From assembly GCA_017502525.1 (NCBI GenBank), contig JAFVUV010000020.1, forward strand, positions 1-42,487: a stretch of DNA of 42,487 nucleotides. The letters run 5' to 3'. Below the pieces are notes generated by a model. The model did not search any database, was not told where the DNA came from, and worked only from the letters and a program-made list of their open reading frames with translations. The position numbers and the translations under genes were made by a program. Origin of the DNA: Clostridia bacterium. Lineage in GTDB: Bacteria > Bacillota > Clostridia > Christensenellales > Borkfalkiaceae. This document shows, one piece after another, positions 24,324-32,549 of this stretch (position 1 is the first letter of the stretch; each line of letters begins with the position of its first letter).

Positions 24324-25103
24324 ATGGAAAATTTAAGAAGTAAAAAGGCGTTTATATGTGATATGGATGGTGTTATCTATCACGGTAATAGATTAATACC
24401 AGGCGTAAAAGAGTTTGTGGAGTGGCTTGATAAAAACGGTAAAGACTTTTTGTTTCTAACCAACAGTTCAGAGCGTTCGCCCAAAGAACTTGCACAAAAG
24501 CTCTCGCGCATGGGACTCAGCGTTGGTGAAGAGCATTTTTATACGAGCGCTTTAGCTACTGCATCTTTTTTGAAAAGTCAATGTCCTGACGGCTCGGTTT
24601 ACGTTATAGGTGAGCCGGGGCTTACCAACGCGTTGTATCAAGCGGGATTTTCTATGAACGATATTAATCCTGATTACGTTGTGTTTGGTGAAACGCGTTC
24701 GCTAAACTATGAAAAGATAGAAAAGGCTGTTAAATTAGTGTTCGGTGGGGCAAAACTTATCGGAACGAATACTGACCTTACGGCAAAAGTGGAAAGCGGA
24801 ATAATTCCCGCTTGTCGCGCGCTTATTTCTTCAATAGAAATGACTACGGGTAGAAATGCTTATTACGTTGGCAAACCTAATCCCTTGATGATGCGCCACG
24901 CGTTAAAAAAATTAGATTGCCATAGGGTAGACGCTGCAATAATTGGCGACCGTATGGATACGGATATTATTGCCGGTATAGAAAGTGAACTTGATACCGT
25001 TTTAGTATTAACGGGCGTAACCAACAAGGAAGATTTGGTTAACTTCCCTTACGCGCCCAAATACGTTCTTAACGATATAGGCGAAATAGTGCCTAAAAAT
25101 TAA
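24324..25103 (+). CDS. HAD-superfamily IIA phosphatase (NagD-like)
   Basis: 259 residues. Catalytic DMDGVIYHG (D13 and D15), LTNSSERSPKEL (motif II and cap entry), GKPNPLMMRHAL (lysine motif III) and IIGDRMDTDI (motif IV) match HAD subclass IIA, which includes NagD and p-nitrophenyl phosphatases. The substrate cannot be told; such enzymes hydrolyse sugar or nucleoside phosphates. It is 16 nt after potD and probably cotranscribed, followed by a strong terminator. Confidence 0.9.
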   Translation: MENLRSKKAFICDMDGVIYHGNRLIPGVKEFVEWLDKNGKDFLFLTNSSERSPKELAQKLSRMGLSVGEEHFYTSALATASFLKSQCPDGSVYVIGEPGLTNALYQAGFSMNDINPDYVVFGETRSLNYEKIEKAVKLVFGGAKLIGTNTDLTAKVESGIIPACRALISSIEMTTGRNAYYVGKPNPLMMRHALKKLDCHRVDAAIIGDRMDTDIIAGIESELDTVLVLTGVTNKEDLVNFPYAPKYVLNDIGEIVPKN

Positions 25104-25132
25104 TTGGATTCTAAAACTTTTTTAACAAATAT

Positions 25133-25176
25133 CAAACCGCGGGTAGTACGAAATAAGTGCTACCCGCGGTTTGTTT
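25133..25176. terminator. Terminator between the pot operon and lysR-type gene
   Basis: A stem of about 17 bp (CAAACCGCGGGTAGTAC with GTGCTACCCGCGGTTTG, 25133-25173) with a GAAATAA loop and one G-U pair. It lies between convergent genes and likely works in both directions; the T-runs on each side are short. Confidence 0.85.
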
Positions 25177-25192
25177 ATAAGTTTTATTAATT

Positions 25193-26041
25193 TTATAAGT
25201 TGAATTCTTTTTTTATAAATTTTATAAATTTAGCAGTATAATCGTTTTGAAGCGCTTCGGTTTTATAAGCAAAACCTATCGTTCTTGAAATTTCAGGCTT
25301 AAGTTTTAATATGTGTACTCCACTACTTTTGTGTTTTACTAATAGTGATGGCAAAACCGCAATTCCCAAATTTTTTTCTACCATTGAAATAACTGAAGAT
25401 TCGTCGATAGAATCAAATTCAATAATTTCCTTAAATTTGTTGCGTTCAAAATAGTTATCAAAAACAACCGTTTCGTTGTGGACTATACAAGCGTAATCGT
25501 AAAGTTCGTCTTTATTAACTACTTTTTTATTAGGTAAAACGTTTTTGGGGGCAAGCGCAATGTAAGGGTCGCAAAGAAGTTCATGCCATTTAGCATTATC
25601 GGGTTTTGCATCAGTAAAAATCACGTCGGAAATATCTTCTTTTAACCAAGCTCTTAATTGATTGCCGATTTTTATTGAAACTTTTACTTTTTGGTTTTCT
25701 TGCTTAAACTTTTTTATGATGTCAGGCAATAATCTTTGCGCAATGCTTGAATATGCGCCGATTCTTAAATTCACGTTAGATTCTTTTAAGCTATTCGCGC
25801 TACTTATAAGTGCTTTTTCAGTCTCTACTACCGCGTACAATTTATCGATTAATTGCTTTCCGTTTTCGTTTAGTTCCACGCCGTTGAACGTGCGGTTTAA
25901 CAGTTTTATTCCTAGTTCAAGTTCTATCGAATCCGCAATATGCGACAAGGCAGACGGCGTATATGATAACTCTTCCGCCGCCTTAGAAAAACTTTTTTTC
26001 TCGACCGCTAATAAAAACGCGCTTATTTTGGAAATGTCCAT
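25193..26041 (-). CDS. LysR-family transcriptional regulator
   Basis: 282 residues. The winged helix-turn-helix is at about 1-60 (KKSFSKAAEELSYTPSALSH), followed by a periplasmic-binding-like effector domain. It is divergently transcribed from an EamA exporter 105 nt away, the usual arrangement for a LysR regulator and its target. The effector is not deducible. Ribosome binding site CAGGAG precedes ATG 26041. Confidence 0.92.
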   Translation of the reverse strand: MDISKISAFLLAVEKKSFSKAAEELSYTPSALSHIADSIELELGIKLLNRTFNGVELNENGKQLIDKLYAVVETEKALISSANSLKESNVNLRIGAYSSIAQRLLPDIIKKFKQENQKVKVSIKIGNQLRAWLKEDISDVIFTDAKPDNAKWHELLCDPYIALAPKNVLPNKKVVNKDELYDYACIVHNETVVFDNYFERNKFKEIIEFDSIDESSVISMVEKNLGIAVLPSLLVKHKSSGVHILKLKPEISRTIGFAYKTEALQNDYTAKFIKFIKKEFNL

Positions 26042-26053
26042 ACGTTTTACTCC

Positions 26054-26119
26054 TGTGAAAAATTTTCACACCCCTATTATAAACCTTTGTTTCACATAAG
26101 TCAATAAAAGTATTATAAT
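26054..26119. promoter_or_regulatory. Divergent LysR/EamA promoters with operator palindrome
   Basis: Minus-strand promoter: TTGACT (26104-26099), 17 nt, TATAAT (26081-26076) for the lysR-type gene. Plus-strand promoter: TTCACA (26091-26096), 17 nt, TATAAT (26114-26119) for the transporter. A perfect palindrome TGTGAAAA-A-TTTTCACA (26054-26070) sits at the regulator transcription start, and a half-site TTTCACA overlaps the plus -35 box. This suggests autorepression and control of the exporter. Confidence 0.65.
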
Positions 26120-26146
26120 AAACAGCAGTTAAAAGGAGAAAAACTT

Positions 26147-27082
26147 ATGGGACAAATGTTTAACAATAAAGTAAAGGCAAATAATAAAACTTTAATCGCA
26201 TACTTGATGATTGCTACTGTTATAATTTTATGGGGTATAACACCAACTATAAATAAATATATGAACGCTAAATATTCGGTTGCGTTTAGGTTATCTATTA
26301 TAGCGTTTATTTCGGCGTTTTCATTGTTAATAATATGTGCTAAAAAGTTAAAGAATTTAAATATGCTATATTTTAAGACGGCAATACCAACGGGTATTTT
26401 TGTTGCGTTAGCGTCACTCGTTCAAAAAATCGGCTTGCTATATACCACGCCGGCAAGATATGCTTTTTTAGAAAACCTTTCTTGTGTAGTTGTTCCGCTA
26501 ATTTTATTCTTTACCATACGAAAAAAACCTAGCATTTTGACTATAATTGCTTGTATTTTATGTTTGTTGGGTTCGTTTATTCTCGGTGGTAATTTTAACG
26601 ACAAGGGCTTTTCTTTTGGTATCGGAGAAATTTTATGCGCGTTAGCAGGGGTGTTTTACGGTATAAATATTGCCTACACGGGTATGCGTATAAAAAAATT
26701 CGACACTTTGTTATATCTATTCGTACAACTTTCAGTATCTGCAGTAGTGGGGCTTTTGACGGCTATTTTATTAGCGGTTATTCCAATTAACGGTCAACCG
26801 ATAGAAATAATAAAGTTTAGTTGGGATATTGAAGGATTATTTTTACTATTAGTACTCTCTCTTATATGCAACGTTTTATGTTGGTTTTTAAGAACGCACG
26901 CAATGAAATTTGTTAATCCGACGGCGGTTTCAATCATAATGCCTTTCTCGTCTGTAATAGCAAGTGTAATATCGGTTATAATCGGTATGGACGTGTTTAG
27001 CTACGAATTGCTTATAGGTGGCAGTATAGCGCTCGTTGCGGTAATTATTTCAGGCGTTGCGGACGTTAAATATAAAAAGTAA
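26147..27082 (+). CDS. EamA/DMT-superfamily transporter
   Basis: 311 residues with ten hydrophobic segments in two EamA repeats, for example LIAYLMIATVIILWGITPTI near the start and AVSIIMPFSSVIASVISVII near the end. Family members export amino acids and other metabolites or small organic ions. AAGGAG precedes ATG 26147. Divergent from the LysR-type gene and probably under its control. Confidence 0.9.
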   Translation: MGQMFNNKVKANNKTLIAYLMIATVIILWGITPTINKYMNAKYSVAFRLSIIAFISAFSLLIICAKKLKNLNMLYFKTAIPTGIFVALASLVQKIGLLYTTPARYAFLENLSCVVVPLILFFTIRKKPSILTIIACILCLLGSFILGGNFNDKGFSFGIGEILCALAGVFYGINIAYTGMRIKKFDTLLYLFVQLSVSAVVGLLTAILLAVIPINGQPIEIIKFSWDIEGLFLLLVLSLICNVLCWFLRTHAMKFVNPTAVSIIMPFSSVIASVISVIIGMDVFSYELLIGGSIALVAVIISGVADVKYKK

Positions 27083-27103
27083 TGCAATATTTGTAAAAAG
27101 AAC

Positions 27104-27132
27104 TTGAAAGTTTTTAATTTTAATGTTAAAAT
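27104..27132 (+). promoter_or_regulatory. Promoter of the M20 peptidase gene
   Basis: TTGAAA (27104-27109), 17-nt spacer, TAAAAT (27127-27132), preceded by TGT (extended -10). It lies between the transporter stop and the peptidase. Confidence 0.55.
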
Positions 27133-27165
27133 TTTGATTGAAAGAATAGATAGGGGCAAATAAAT

Positions 27166-28296
27166 ATGTTTAATTTAAAAGAATACTTAGCCGATTTGGA
27201 AAAATTAGTGAGTATTGATAGTGGAAAAGGCTGTGTGGAAGGACAACTTGAAGTTGCAAACTTTTTAAAAGATAAGTTTGACGGTTTAGGTTGGCAAACG
27301 CAACTTCAAGATATAGGTACGGAAGTAGGCCCTATGCTTTCTTGTGTGAATAGGCAAGCGGAAGCGTACGACTTAATGATGATGGGGCATATTGATACTG
27401 TTTTTCCTAAAGGGCACGTTGAAATAAATCCGTTTAAGATTGATGGTGATTTAGCGTATGGCTCGGGGATTGCCGATATGAAACAAGGTTCATTAATGGC
27501 ATATTACATTATTAAAGAAATGCCAAAAGAAGTTCTTGATAAATTAAATATAGCCGTTGTGTTTAATCCTGATGAAGAAATAGGCAGTAGGTATTCGGCA
27601 AAGGCTTATAAAGATATCGCGCAAAAGTCTGAATATTGTTATATTTACGAAGCAACGCCGTTAGACGGTAAGAGAACTATTGAAAGAAAGGGTGCTTTTG
27701 GCTTGACGGTAGAATTTTTCGGTAAGGCGGGGCATTGCGGATATATGTTTACAAACGGCGCGAAGTCTGCCGTAAACGAACTTGCATACTGGATTTTAGA
27801 ATTTTATAAACTCCACAGTGAACAAAGGAATACCACGGTAAATTCGGTTGTGCTTGAAGGTGGCACGGCGTCGAATATAGTTCCCGGTTATGCAAAACTT
27901 AAAACGAGTATAAGATTTGCGCTAAAAGACGAAAGAGATAATATTAGCAAAACTTTAACGCGCTTACAAGAACACGCTAAAGAACAAGGAATAAGCGTTG
28001 AAATTCAAATAATAGACGAACATCCTTTAATTCCATCGGAAAAAGGTTATAGGTACGCTAAAGAAGTTGAACAGTTGGTAAAAACAATCGCTCCCGATTT
28101 CAGTTATGAACTTAAAGGTGGCTTGTCGGACGGCAATATTATAGGTCAGTTTGGACCGATTGTAATTGATTCTTTAGGACCTATGGGCAATGCAGTTCAT
28201 ACGGATAACGAGCATATTAAAATAAGCAAAATTGAAGAGTCGTTTAACGTTTCAACCATTATGATAAAAAATTTGGCTGAACGCAAAAAAGTATAA
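27166..28296 (+). CDS. M20-family metallopeptidase (carboxypeptidase G2-like)
   Basis: 376 residues. Metal and catalytic residues are all visible: H75 and D77 in GHIDTVF, D104 in IADMKQG, E137-E138 in NPDEEIGS, E162 in IYEATP, and H345 in GNAVHTDNEH. A dimerisation domain lies at about 185-295. Relatives cleave C-terminal glutamate or dipeptides; this one's substrate is unknown and no signal peptide is seen. Ribosome binding site AGGGGC is weak. Terminator follows. Confidence 0.92.
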   Translation: MFNLKEYLADLEKLVSIDSGKGCVEGQLEVANFLKDKFDGLGWQTQLQDIGTEVGPMLSCVNRQAEAYDLMMMGHIDTVFPKGHVEINPFKIDGDLAYGSGIADMKQGSLMAYYIIKEMPKEVLDKLNIAVVFNPDEEIGSRYSAKAYKDIAQKSEYCYIYEATPLDGKRTIERKGAFGLTVEFFGKAGHCGYMFTNGAKSAVNELAYWILEFYKLHSEQRNTTVNSVVLEGGTASNIVPGYAKLKTSIRFALKDERDNISKTLTRLQEHAKEQGISVEIQIIDEHPLIPSEKGYRYAKEVEQLVKTIAPDFSYELKGGLSDGNIIGQFGPIVIDSLGPMGNAVHTDNEHIKISKIEESFNVSTIMIKNLAERKKV

Positions 28297-28325
28297 ATAC
28301 GTAATCAAAAGAGTTGATTAAAACA

Positions 28326-28360
28326 TTTCGCCCCAAAAGGTATTACCTTTTGGGGCGAAA
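28326..28360. terminator. Bidirectional terminator
   Basis: A perfect dyad, TTTCGCCCCAAAAGGTA (28326-28342) and its reverse complement (28344-28360), between the convergent M20 and TetR genes. Terminal A/T pairs give short U-runs in both directions. Confidence 0.85.
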
Positions 28361-28384
28361 TTATTACTTAGAGTGATAAAAATT

Positions 28385-28948
28385 TTAAACTAATGCTAGA
28401 AAATAATTAGTCATTGTTTGTGGCGATTGTTTTGTACCGTTATCTAGCCACCATCTAATAGTTTCAACGAAAGTTACCGCAATATGATTAATCCAAAGGT
28501 TAAGTGGAATTTCTTTATTTCGTTTGTCGTCAAATATATTTAGCTGACTTTCTATCAAACTTATCAAACAATCTTTAAAATATTTTAAGAACAGTTCGTT
28601 GTTAGGGCAAGATAAAAGTCGTAATATGTTATTATCGTTTTTTTCTAAGTGTTGGTATAAATGTAAAAATACAGAACTTGGTGCGTTACAATCAAAAATA
28701 TATTTATTATGAGTAGGTTGAGTTTTCGTGCAGTCAAAAATATGCCCGAAAAGTTCTTCACACAAGTTTTTTAATAAAAAATCTTTAGTTTCAAAATGTG
28801 CGTAAAACGTTGCTCTTCCAACGTTGGCGTGTTCTATAATTTCGCCAACGGTAATTTGATTGTAATGTTTTTTTGATAATAAACCAATAAACGCCTTAAA
28901 TATTAAATCGCGCGTCTTTTTTTGTCGTCTATCCATAATTTTACCCAT
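28385..28948 (-). CDS. TetR-family transcriptional regulator
   Basis: 187 residues. The HTH lies at about 25-50 (TVGEIIEHANVGRATFYAHF). It is divergent from a CDF-type metal exporter, so it probably senses a metal or another substrate of that pump. Two starts are possible, 28948 and 28936 (MDRRQKKTRD); neither has a clear Shine-Dalgarno. The C-terminal part resembles TetR_C_33-type ligand domains. Confidence 0.88.
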   Translation of the reverse strand: MGKIMDRRQKKTRDLIFKAFIGLLSKKHYNQITVGEIIEHANVGRATFYAHFETKDFLLKNLCEELFGHIFDCTKTQPTHNKYIFDCNAPSSVFLHLYQHLEKNDNNILRLLSCPNNELFLKYFKDCLISLIESQLNIFDDKRNKEIPLNLWINHIAVTFVETIRWWLDNGTKQSPQTMTNYFLALV

Positions 28949-28963
28949 ACAAAATTTAAGATT

Positions 28964-29055
28964 TGTTCACTAATGAACAGATTTATAATAGTGCTTGCTT
29001 TCTGTTTTTGACTTTTATTTCATTTTTATATAATATTTTATTGAACGATATGTTC
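28964..29055. promoter_or_regulatory. TetR/CDF intergenic operators and promoter
   Basis: TGTTCA-ctaa-TGAACA (28964-28979) is a perfect dyad just upstream of the tetR start. GAAC-gatat-GTTC (29043-29055) is a second dyad made of the same half-sites in the other order. A plus-strand promoter, TTGACT (29008-29013) with TATAAT (29029-29034, 15-nt spacer) or TAATAT (29031-29036, 17-nt spacer), would start transcription on the second dyad. The arrangement suggests TetR represses both genes. Confidence 0.55.
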
Positions 29056-29113
29056 GGTATTGAATATATTGTATCATATTAACAAATAGAAGTCAAAAGG
29101 GATTAAGGATTTT

Positions 29114-30010
29114 ATGAAGACTGAAAGGAAAATTTTGTTTACCTTTATTTTAAATTTAGCATTTTCGTTATTTGAGTTTGTCGGTGGAATTTTTACCGGC
29201 AGTATTGCAATTATTTCTGATGCTATACACGATATGGGTGATGCTACTAGTATAGGCGTATCATTTTTTCTTGAAAAGAAAAGTAAAAGGCGGCCTGATA
29301 AAAAATATACTTACGGCTATGCAAGGTTTTCCGTGCTAGGCAGTCTTATTACAACGCTCGTATTGATTTTAGGTTCTTCAATAGTCGTTTATAATGCGAT
29401 TGATAGAATAATAACTCCAATCGTAATAAAAAGCGACTTAATGATTATATTCGCAGTAGTTGGAGTGTGCGTAAATCTATTTGCAACTATTCTTACGCAT
29501 AAAGGGGAGTCGCTTAATCAAAAAGCCGTTAACTTGCATATGTTAGAAGACGTTTTAGGTTGGGGCGTGGTTTTGATAGGCTCGATAATTATGCGTTTGA
29601 CAGGATTTACTTTATTAGATTCAATTATGTCGATAATTATAGCAGTTTTTATATTTGTTATGGCAATAAAGAATTTAAAACAAACTTTACAAATTTTTCT
29701 TGAAAAAGTACCCGACGGGATTTGTTTAAATGAAATTGAAAAACATCTTTGCAAATTAACGGACGTAATAGAAGTTCATCACGTTCACGTTTGGAGTATG
29801 GACGGAGAAAATAATTATGCAACTATGCACGTCGTTACAGATAGCGATGCGCAAATTATTAAAGAAAAAATTCGTGAGGAACTAAAAGAGTTTAATATAA
29901 ACCACGTAACGTTAGAGTTTGAAAAAACAGGAGAGGACTGTAAAGATAAAAGTTGTACGGGTTGTTTAACGCAATCGATAAGTCATAATCACCTTCACCA
30001 TCATCATTGA
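29114..30010 (+). CDS. Cation diffusion facilitator (CDF) metal exporter
   Basis: 298 residues, six membrane helices then a cytoplasmic metal-binding domain. The helix 2 metal site is SDAIHDMGD (D36, H39, D43), and helix 5 carries HMLEDVLGW. Relatives (CzcD, ZitB) exchange Zn2+ or related ions for protons. The C-terminus ends in a Cys/His-rich tail (CKDKSCTGC, then HNHLHHHH), likely a metal-binding extension. It is divergent from the TetR regulator. A terminator follows. Confidence 0.93.
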   Translation: MKTERKILFTFILNLAFSLFEFVGGIFTGSIAIISDAIHDMGDATSIGVSFFLEKKSKRRPDKKYTYGYARFSVLGSLITTLVLILGSSIVVYNAIDRIITPIVIKSDLMIIFAVVGVCVNLFATILTHKGESLNQKAVNLHMLEDVLGWGVVLIGSIIMRLTGFTLLDSIMSIIIAVFIFVMAIKNLKQTLQIFLEKVPDGICLNEIEKHLCKLTDVIEVHHVHVWSMDGENNYATMHVVTDSDAQIIKEKIREELKEFNINHVTLEFEKTGEDCKDKSCTGCLTQSISHNHLHHHH

Positions 30011-30023
30011 TAAAATTCTATTT

Positions 30024-30050
30024 AAAAGCACGGGAAACCGTGCTTTTTAT
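30024..30050 (+). terminator. Terminator after the CDF gene
   Basis: AAAAGCACGG (30024-30033) and CCGTGCTTTT (30038-30047) form a perfect stem with a GAAA tetraloop, followed by T-rich sequence. Confidence 0.92.
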
Positions 30051-30068
30051 ATAAATTTAATAAAATAG

Positions 30069-30097
30069 TTTACTTTTTATATAAAGTGTTATACAAT
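30069..30097 (+). promoter_or_regulatory. Promoter of the glycolipid gene pair
   Basis: TTTACT (30069-30074), 17-nt spacer, TACAAT (30092-30097). It follows the CDF terminator and precedes the MGDG-type glycosyltransferase. Confidence 0.5.
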
Positions 30098-30129
30098 TTA
30101 ATAAAGAAAAAATATAAAGAGAGAGTAGT

Positions 30130-31323
30130 ATGCAAAACAACAAGCCCAAAGTCGTTTTTACGTTTGTAGAAGCAGGGTTCGGACACATTATGCCGGCAAA
30201 AGCTATTTGTGATGCTTTTGAAAACAAATACGGCAAAGAGTGTGAAGTGGTTAGATGGAATATATTTTCAGATAGTAGCGACCCCGTTATACAAAAATAC
30301 TGTAGGGCTATTTACGGTTGGACTAAAGAAACTTCGCAAAGTAAATTACTTTACGCAGTTGAAGGGTTGTCGTATAAAATACCGTCTAAATTAACGCTAA
30401 AATTTCTTGATATAAAATTTAGAAAAGCAAAAAAGAAAATAATGCAGTCTATTGTAGACGTTGCGCCGGACCTAATGGTCAGCACCTATTATTCGCCGTC
30501 GCACTTTGCGTCAGAGTGTAATAAATATAATTTGACAGATACTTTAGTTGCAACGTATACGCCCGACCCCGTTATTTATCCGGCGTGGGATAGGCGCGCG
30601 AATCTTTTTTTCGTAAATAATCAATCTCAATATAAACGCGCAATAAGAACAGGGTTTAATGAAAGTTCTCTAAGATTAATTCCTTGTGTTTTAAGAAAAG
30701 AAATATCTCAAACTTCACCTGATAAGGTAACTGCAAAAATTAATTTAGGGCTTGATAAAGGTAAAAAAACGGTTATTTACGCTTTAGGTGCGTACGGCAC
30801 GAAAAAGGATAAAAAACACCTTAAAACGTTGCTTTTAGCAAATTTAGATGCTAATATCGTAGTTATATGCGGTAAAAATCAAAGTGTATATGATTATTGC
30901 AAAAAACTTGTTGAAGAGAAAAATCTTAAAAACGTTTACGTCGTTGGGTTTGTACAAAATATTTTCGAGTATTTAAGAGCAGGAGACGTGTTTTTAGGAA
31001 AAAGCGGTTCAAACAGTTTGTTAGAAGCACGTTATTTTAATTTGCCTATTTTAGTAACCGCTTGCGCAAGTCCGTTAGAAACTTTAACGGCAAAATATTA
31101 TATTAATAACGTGGGTGGTTGTAAAAAAGTGCTTTCTTCAAGAAAGATGATTAAAGCAGTAAAAAATATATTTGCTAATCCGTCCACGTGTGAAAGCAAA
31201 GTTGAAGCAAATCAACTTTGCGATTTAACTAGCGCAGAGAAAATTGCGGACGAGCTATATTTTGCGCTAAAACGTAAATTAGAAAACGTACAAGGCTGTA
31301 AAGGAGAAAACTGTGGAAAATAA
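30130..31323 (+). CDS. MGDG-synthase/UgtP-type glycosyltransferase (GT28)
   Basis: 397 residues. The N-terminal MGDG-synthase domain has VVFTFVEAGFGHIMPAKAI (about 8-26). The C-terminal GT28 nucleotide-sugar domain has VVGFVQNIFEYL and FLGKSGSNSLLEA (about 293-305). Relatives transfer glucose or galactose from a UDP-sugar to diacylglycerol at the inner leaflet of the membrane. The protein ends with CKGENCGK. Its 3' end overlaps the next gene by 11 nt. Confidence 0.88.
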   Translation: MQNNKPKVVFTFVEAGFGHIMPAKAICDAFENKYGKECEVVRWNIFSDSSDPVIQKYCRAIYGWTKETSQSKLLYAVEGLSYKIPSKLTLKFLDIKFRKAKKKIMQSIVDVAPDLMVSTYYSPSHFASECNKYNLTDTLVATYTPDPVIYPAWDRRANLFFVNNQSQYKRAIRTGFNESSLRLIPCVLRKEISQTSPDKVTAKINLGLDKGKKTVIYALGAYGTKKDKKHLKTLLLANLDANIVVICGKNQSVYDYCKKLVEEKNLKNVYVVGFVQNIFEYLRAGDVFLGKSGSNSLLEARYFNLPILVTACASPLETLTAKYYINNVGGCKKVLSSRKMIKAVKNIFANPSTCESKVEANQLCDLTSAEKIADELYFALKRKLENVQGCKGENCGK

Positions 31324-32473
31324 AATCAAAGTTTTAGAAGTTTTAGATGCTTATTATCCTAAGTTTGACGGACCGTGTTTAGTGGTTACCAGTCTTTCCA
31401 AATGTTTTTTAAATTCAAATAAAGTATTGCCAAGCGTAGTTGTTCCGCGTTTTCCCAAATATAAAGATTCCCAACCTTTTACTGTGTTTAGGGTTAAATC
31501 AGTTAGGGCAAAGGAAGGGTATTATGCGGCCGCGCCATATTTTGACCGTAAACTAAAAACTTTCTTGAAAGAAAATAAACCAGATATTATCCACATACAT
31601 TCGCCCTTTACAATGGGTGCATATTTTGGTAGATATGCCAAAAAGCATAAAATACCCACCGTATTTACTTTTCATACGAAGTATAGGGAAGACTTTGACA
31701 GAACTCTTAAACTTAAGTGCTTAAGCGATTTTATGGTGTGGTATATAATCAAAAATATTAACCGAATAGACCACGTTTGGACGGTTAGCGACGGTGCTGC
31801 CGAGTGTTTGAAAGAATATGGGTATAAAAAACCGATTAAAGTAATTAGAAATGGAACGGACCTTGTATATCCTGAAAATGCAGATGAATTAATCAAAAGA
31901 ATAAACGACAAACACGCGCTAGACGAAAATGAACTTATTTTACTTTCGGTTGGTAGAATAGTAGAGAATAAAAGACTGCAATTCGCCTTAAAAGTATTAA
32001 AGCAAGTATCTGATTTAGGTTATAAATTTAAATATTTTATCGTTGGCGATGGGAGTTATTTAAACAAACTTAAATCACTTGTGAAAGAATACAATTTGCA
32101 CGATAAAGTTATTTTTACGGGTAGTGTAATGAATCGCACGGAACTATCCGCATACTATTTAAGGGCAAATTTATTCGTGTTTCCGTCCACTTTTGATACG
32201 GCAAGCCTTGCACCGATAGAGGCGGCGGCAATGAAACTGCCAACGCTTATGACAAAAGGATGTTCTTCTGCGGAAATTATTACGGACGGCGTTAACGGAT
32301 TTTTAACCGAACAAAATGAGCAAGCGTGGATTGATACGATAATTGACCTTTTGAAAAATCGTGAAAAACTTGACGGCGCAAGAGAAAATACTTACAAGCA
32401 AGTTTATAGAACTTGGGATTCGGTCGCTCAAGAAATTTTTGATAATTATAAAGAAATTATAAAAAGTAAATAG
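31313..32473 (+). CDS. GT4-family glycosyltransferase
   Basis: 386 residues from GTG 31313, with AAAGGAG at about 31301-31307. The N-domain has IHIHSPFTMGAYFGRYAK (about 93-110) and TFHTKYREDFDR. The C-domain has LLSVGRIVENKRLQFAL and the donor-site region FPSTFDTASLAPIEAAA, where a D replaces the first Glu of the usual E-x7-E. Relatives extend glycolipids or make alpha-glucosyl-diacylglycerol. Cotranscribed with the previous gene, so a two-step membrane glycolipid pathway is likely. Confidence 0.88.
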   Translation: MENKIKVLEVLDAYYPKFDGPCLVVTSLSKCFLNSNKVLPSVVVPRFPKYKDSQPFTVFRVKSVRAKEGYYAAAPYFDRKLKTFLKENKPDIIHIHSPFTMGAYFGRYAKKHKIPTVFTFHTKYREDFDRTLKLKCLSDFMVWYIIKNINRIDHVWTVSDGAAECLKEYGYKKPIKVIRNGTDLVYPENADELIKRINDKHALDENELILLSVGRIVENKRLQFALKVLKQVSDLGYKFKYFIVGDGSYLNKLKSLVKEYNLHDKVIFTGSVMNRTELSAYYLRANLFVFPSTFDTASLAPIEAAAMKLPTLMTKGCSSAEIITDGVNGFLTEQNEQAWIDTIIDLLKNREKLDGARENTYKQVYRTWDSVAQEIFDNYKEIIKSK

Positions 32474-32485
32474 GTTAAAAAAAGA

Positions 32486-32535
32486 CACACCCCTTGTAGT
32501 CTATACTAAATGACTGCTAGGGGTGTGAGTTTTTA
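32486..32535. terminator. Terminator after the glycosyltransferase pair
   Basis: CACACCCCT (32486-32494) pairs with AGGGGTGTG (32519-32527) and GTAGTC with GACTGC inside, followed by AGTTTTT. It lies between convergent genes. Confidence 0.85.
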
Positions 32536-32549
32536 ATGAGTGAATAAAA

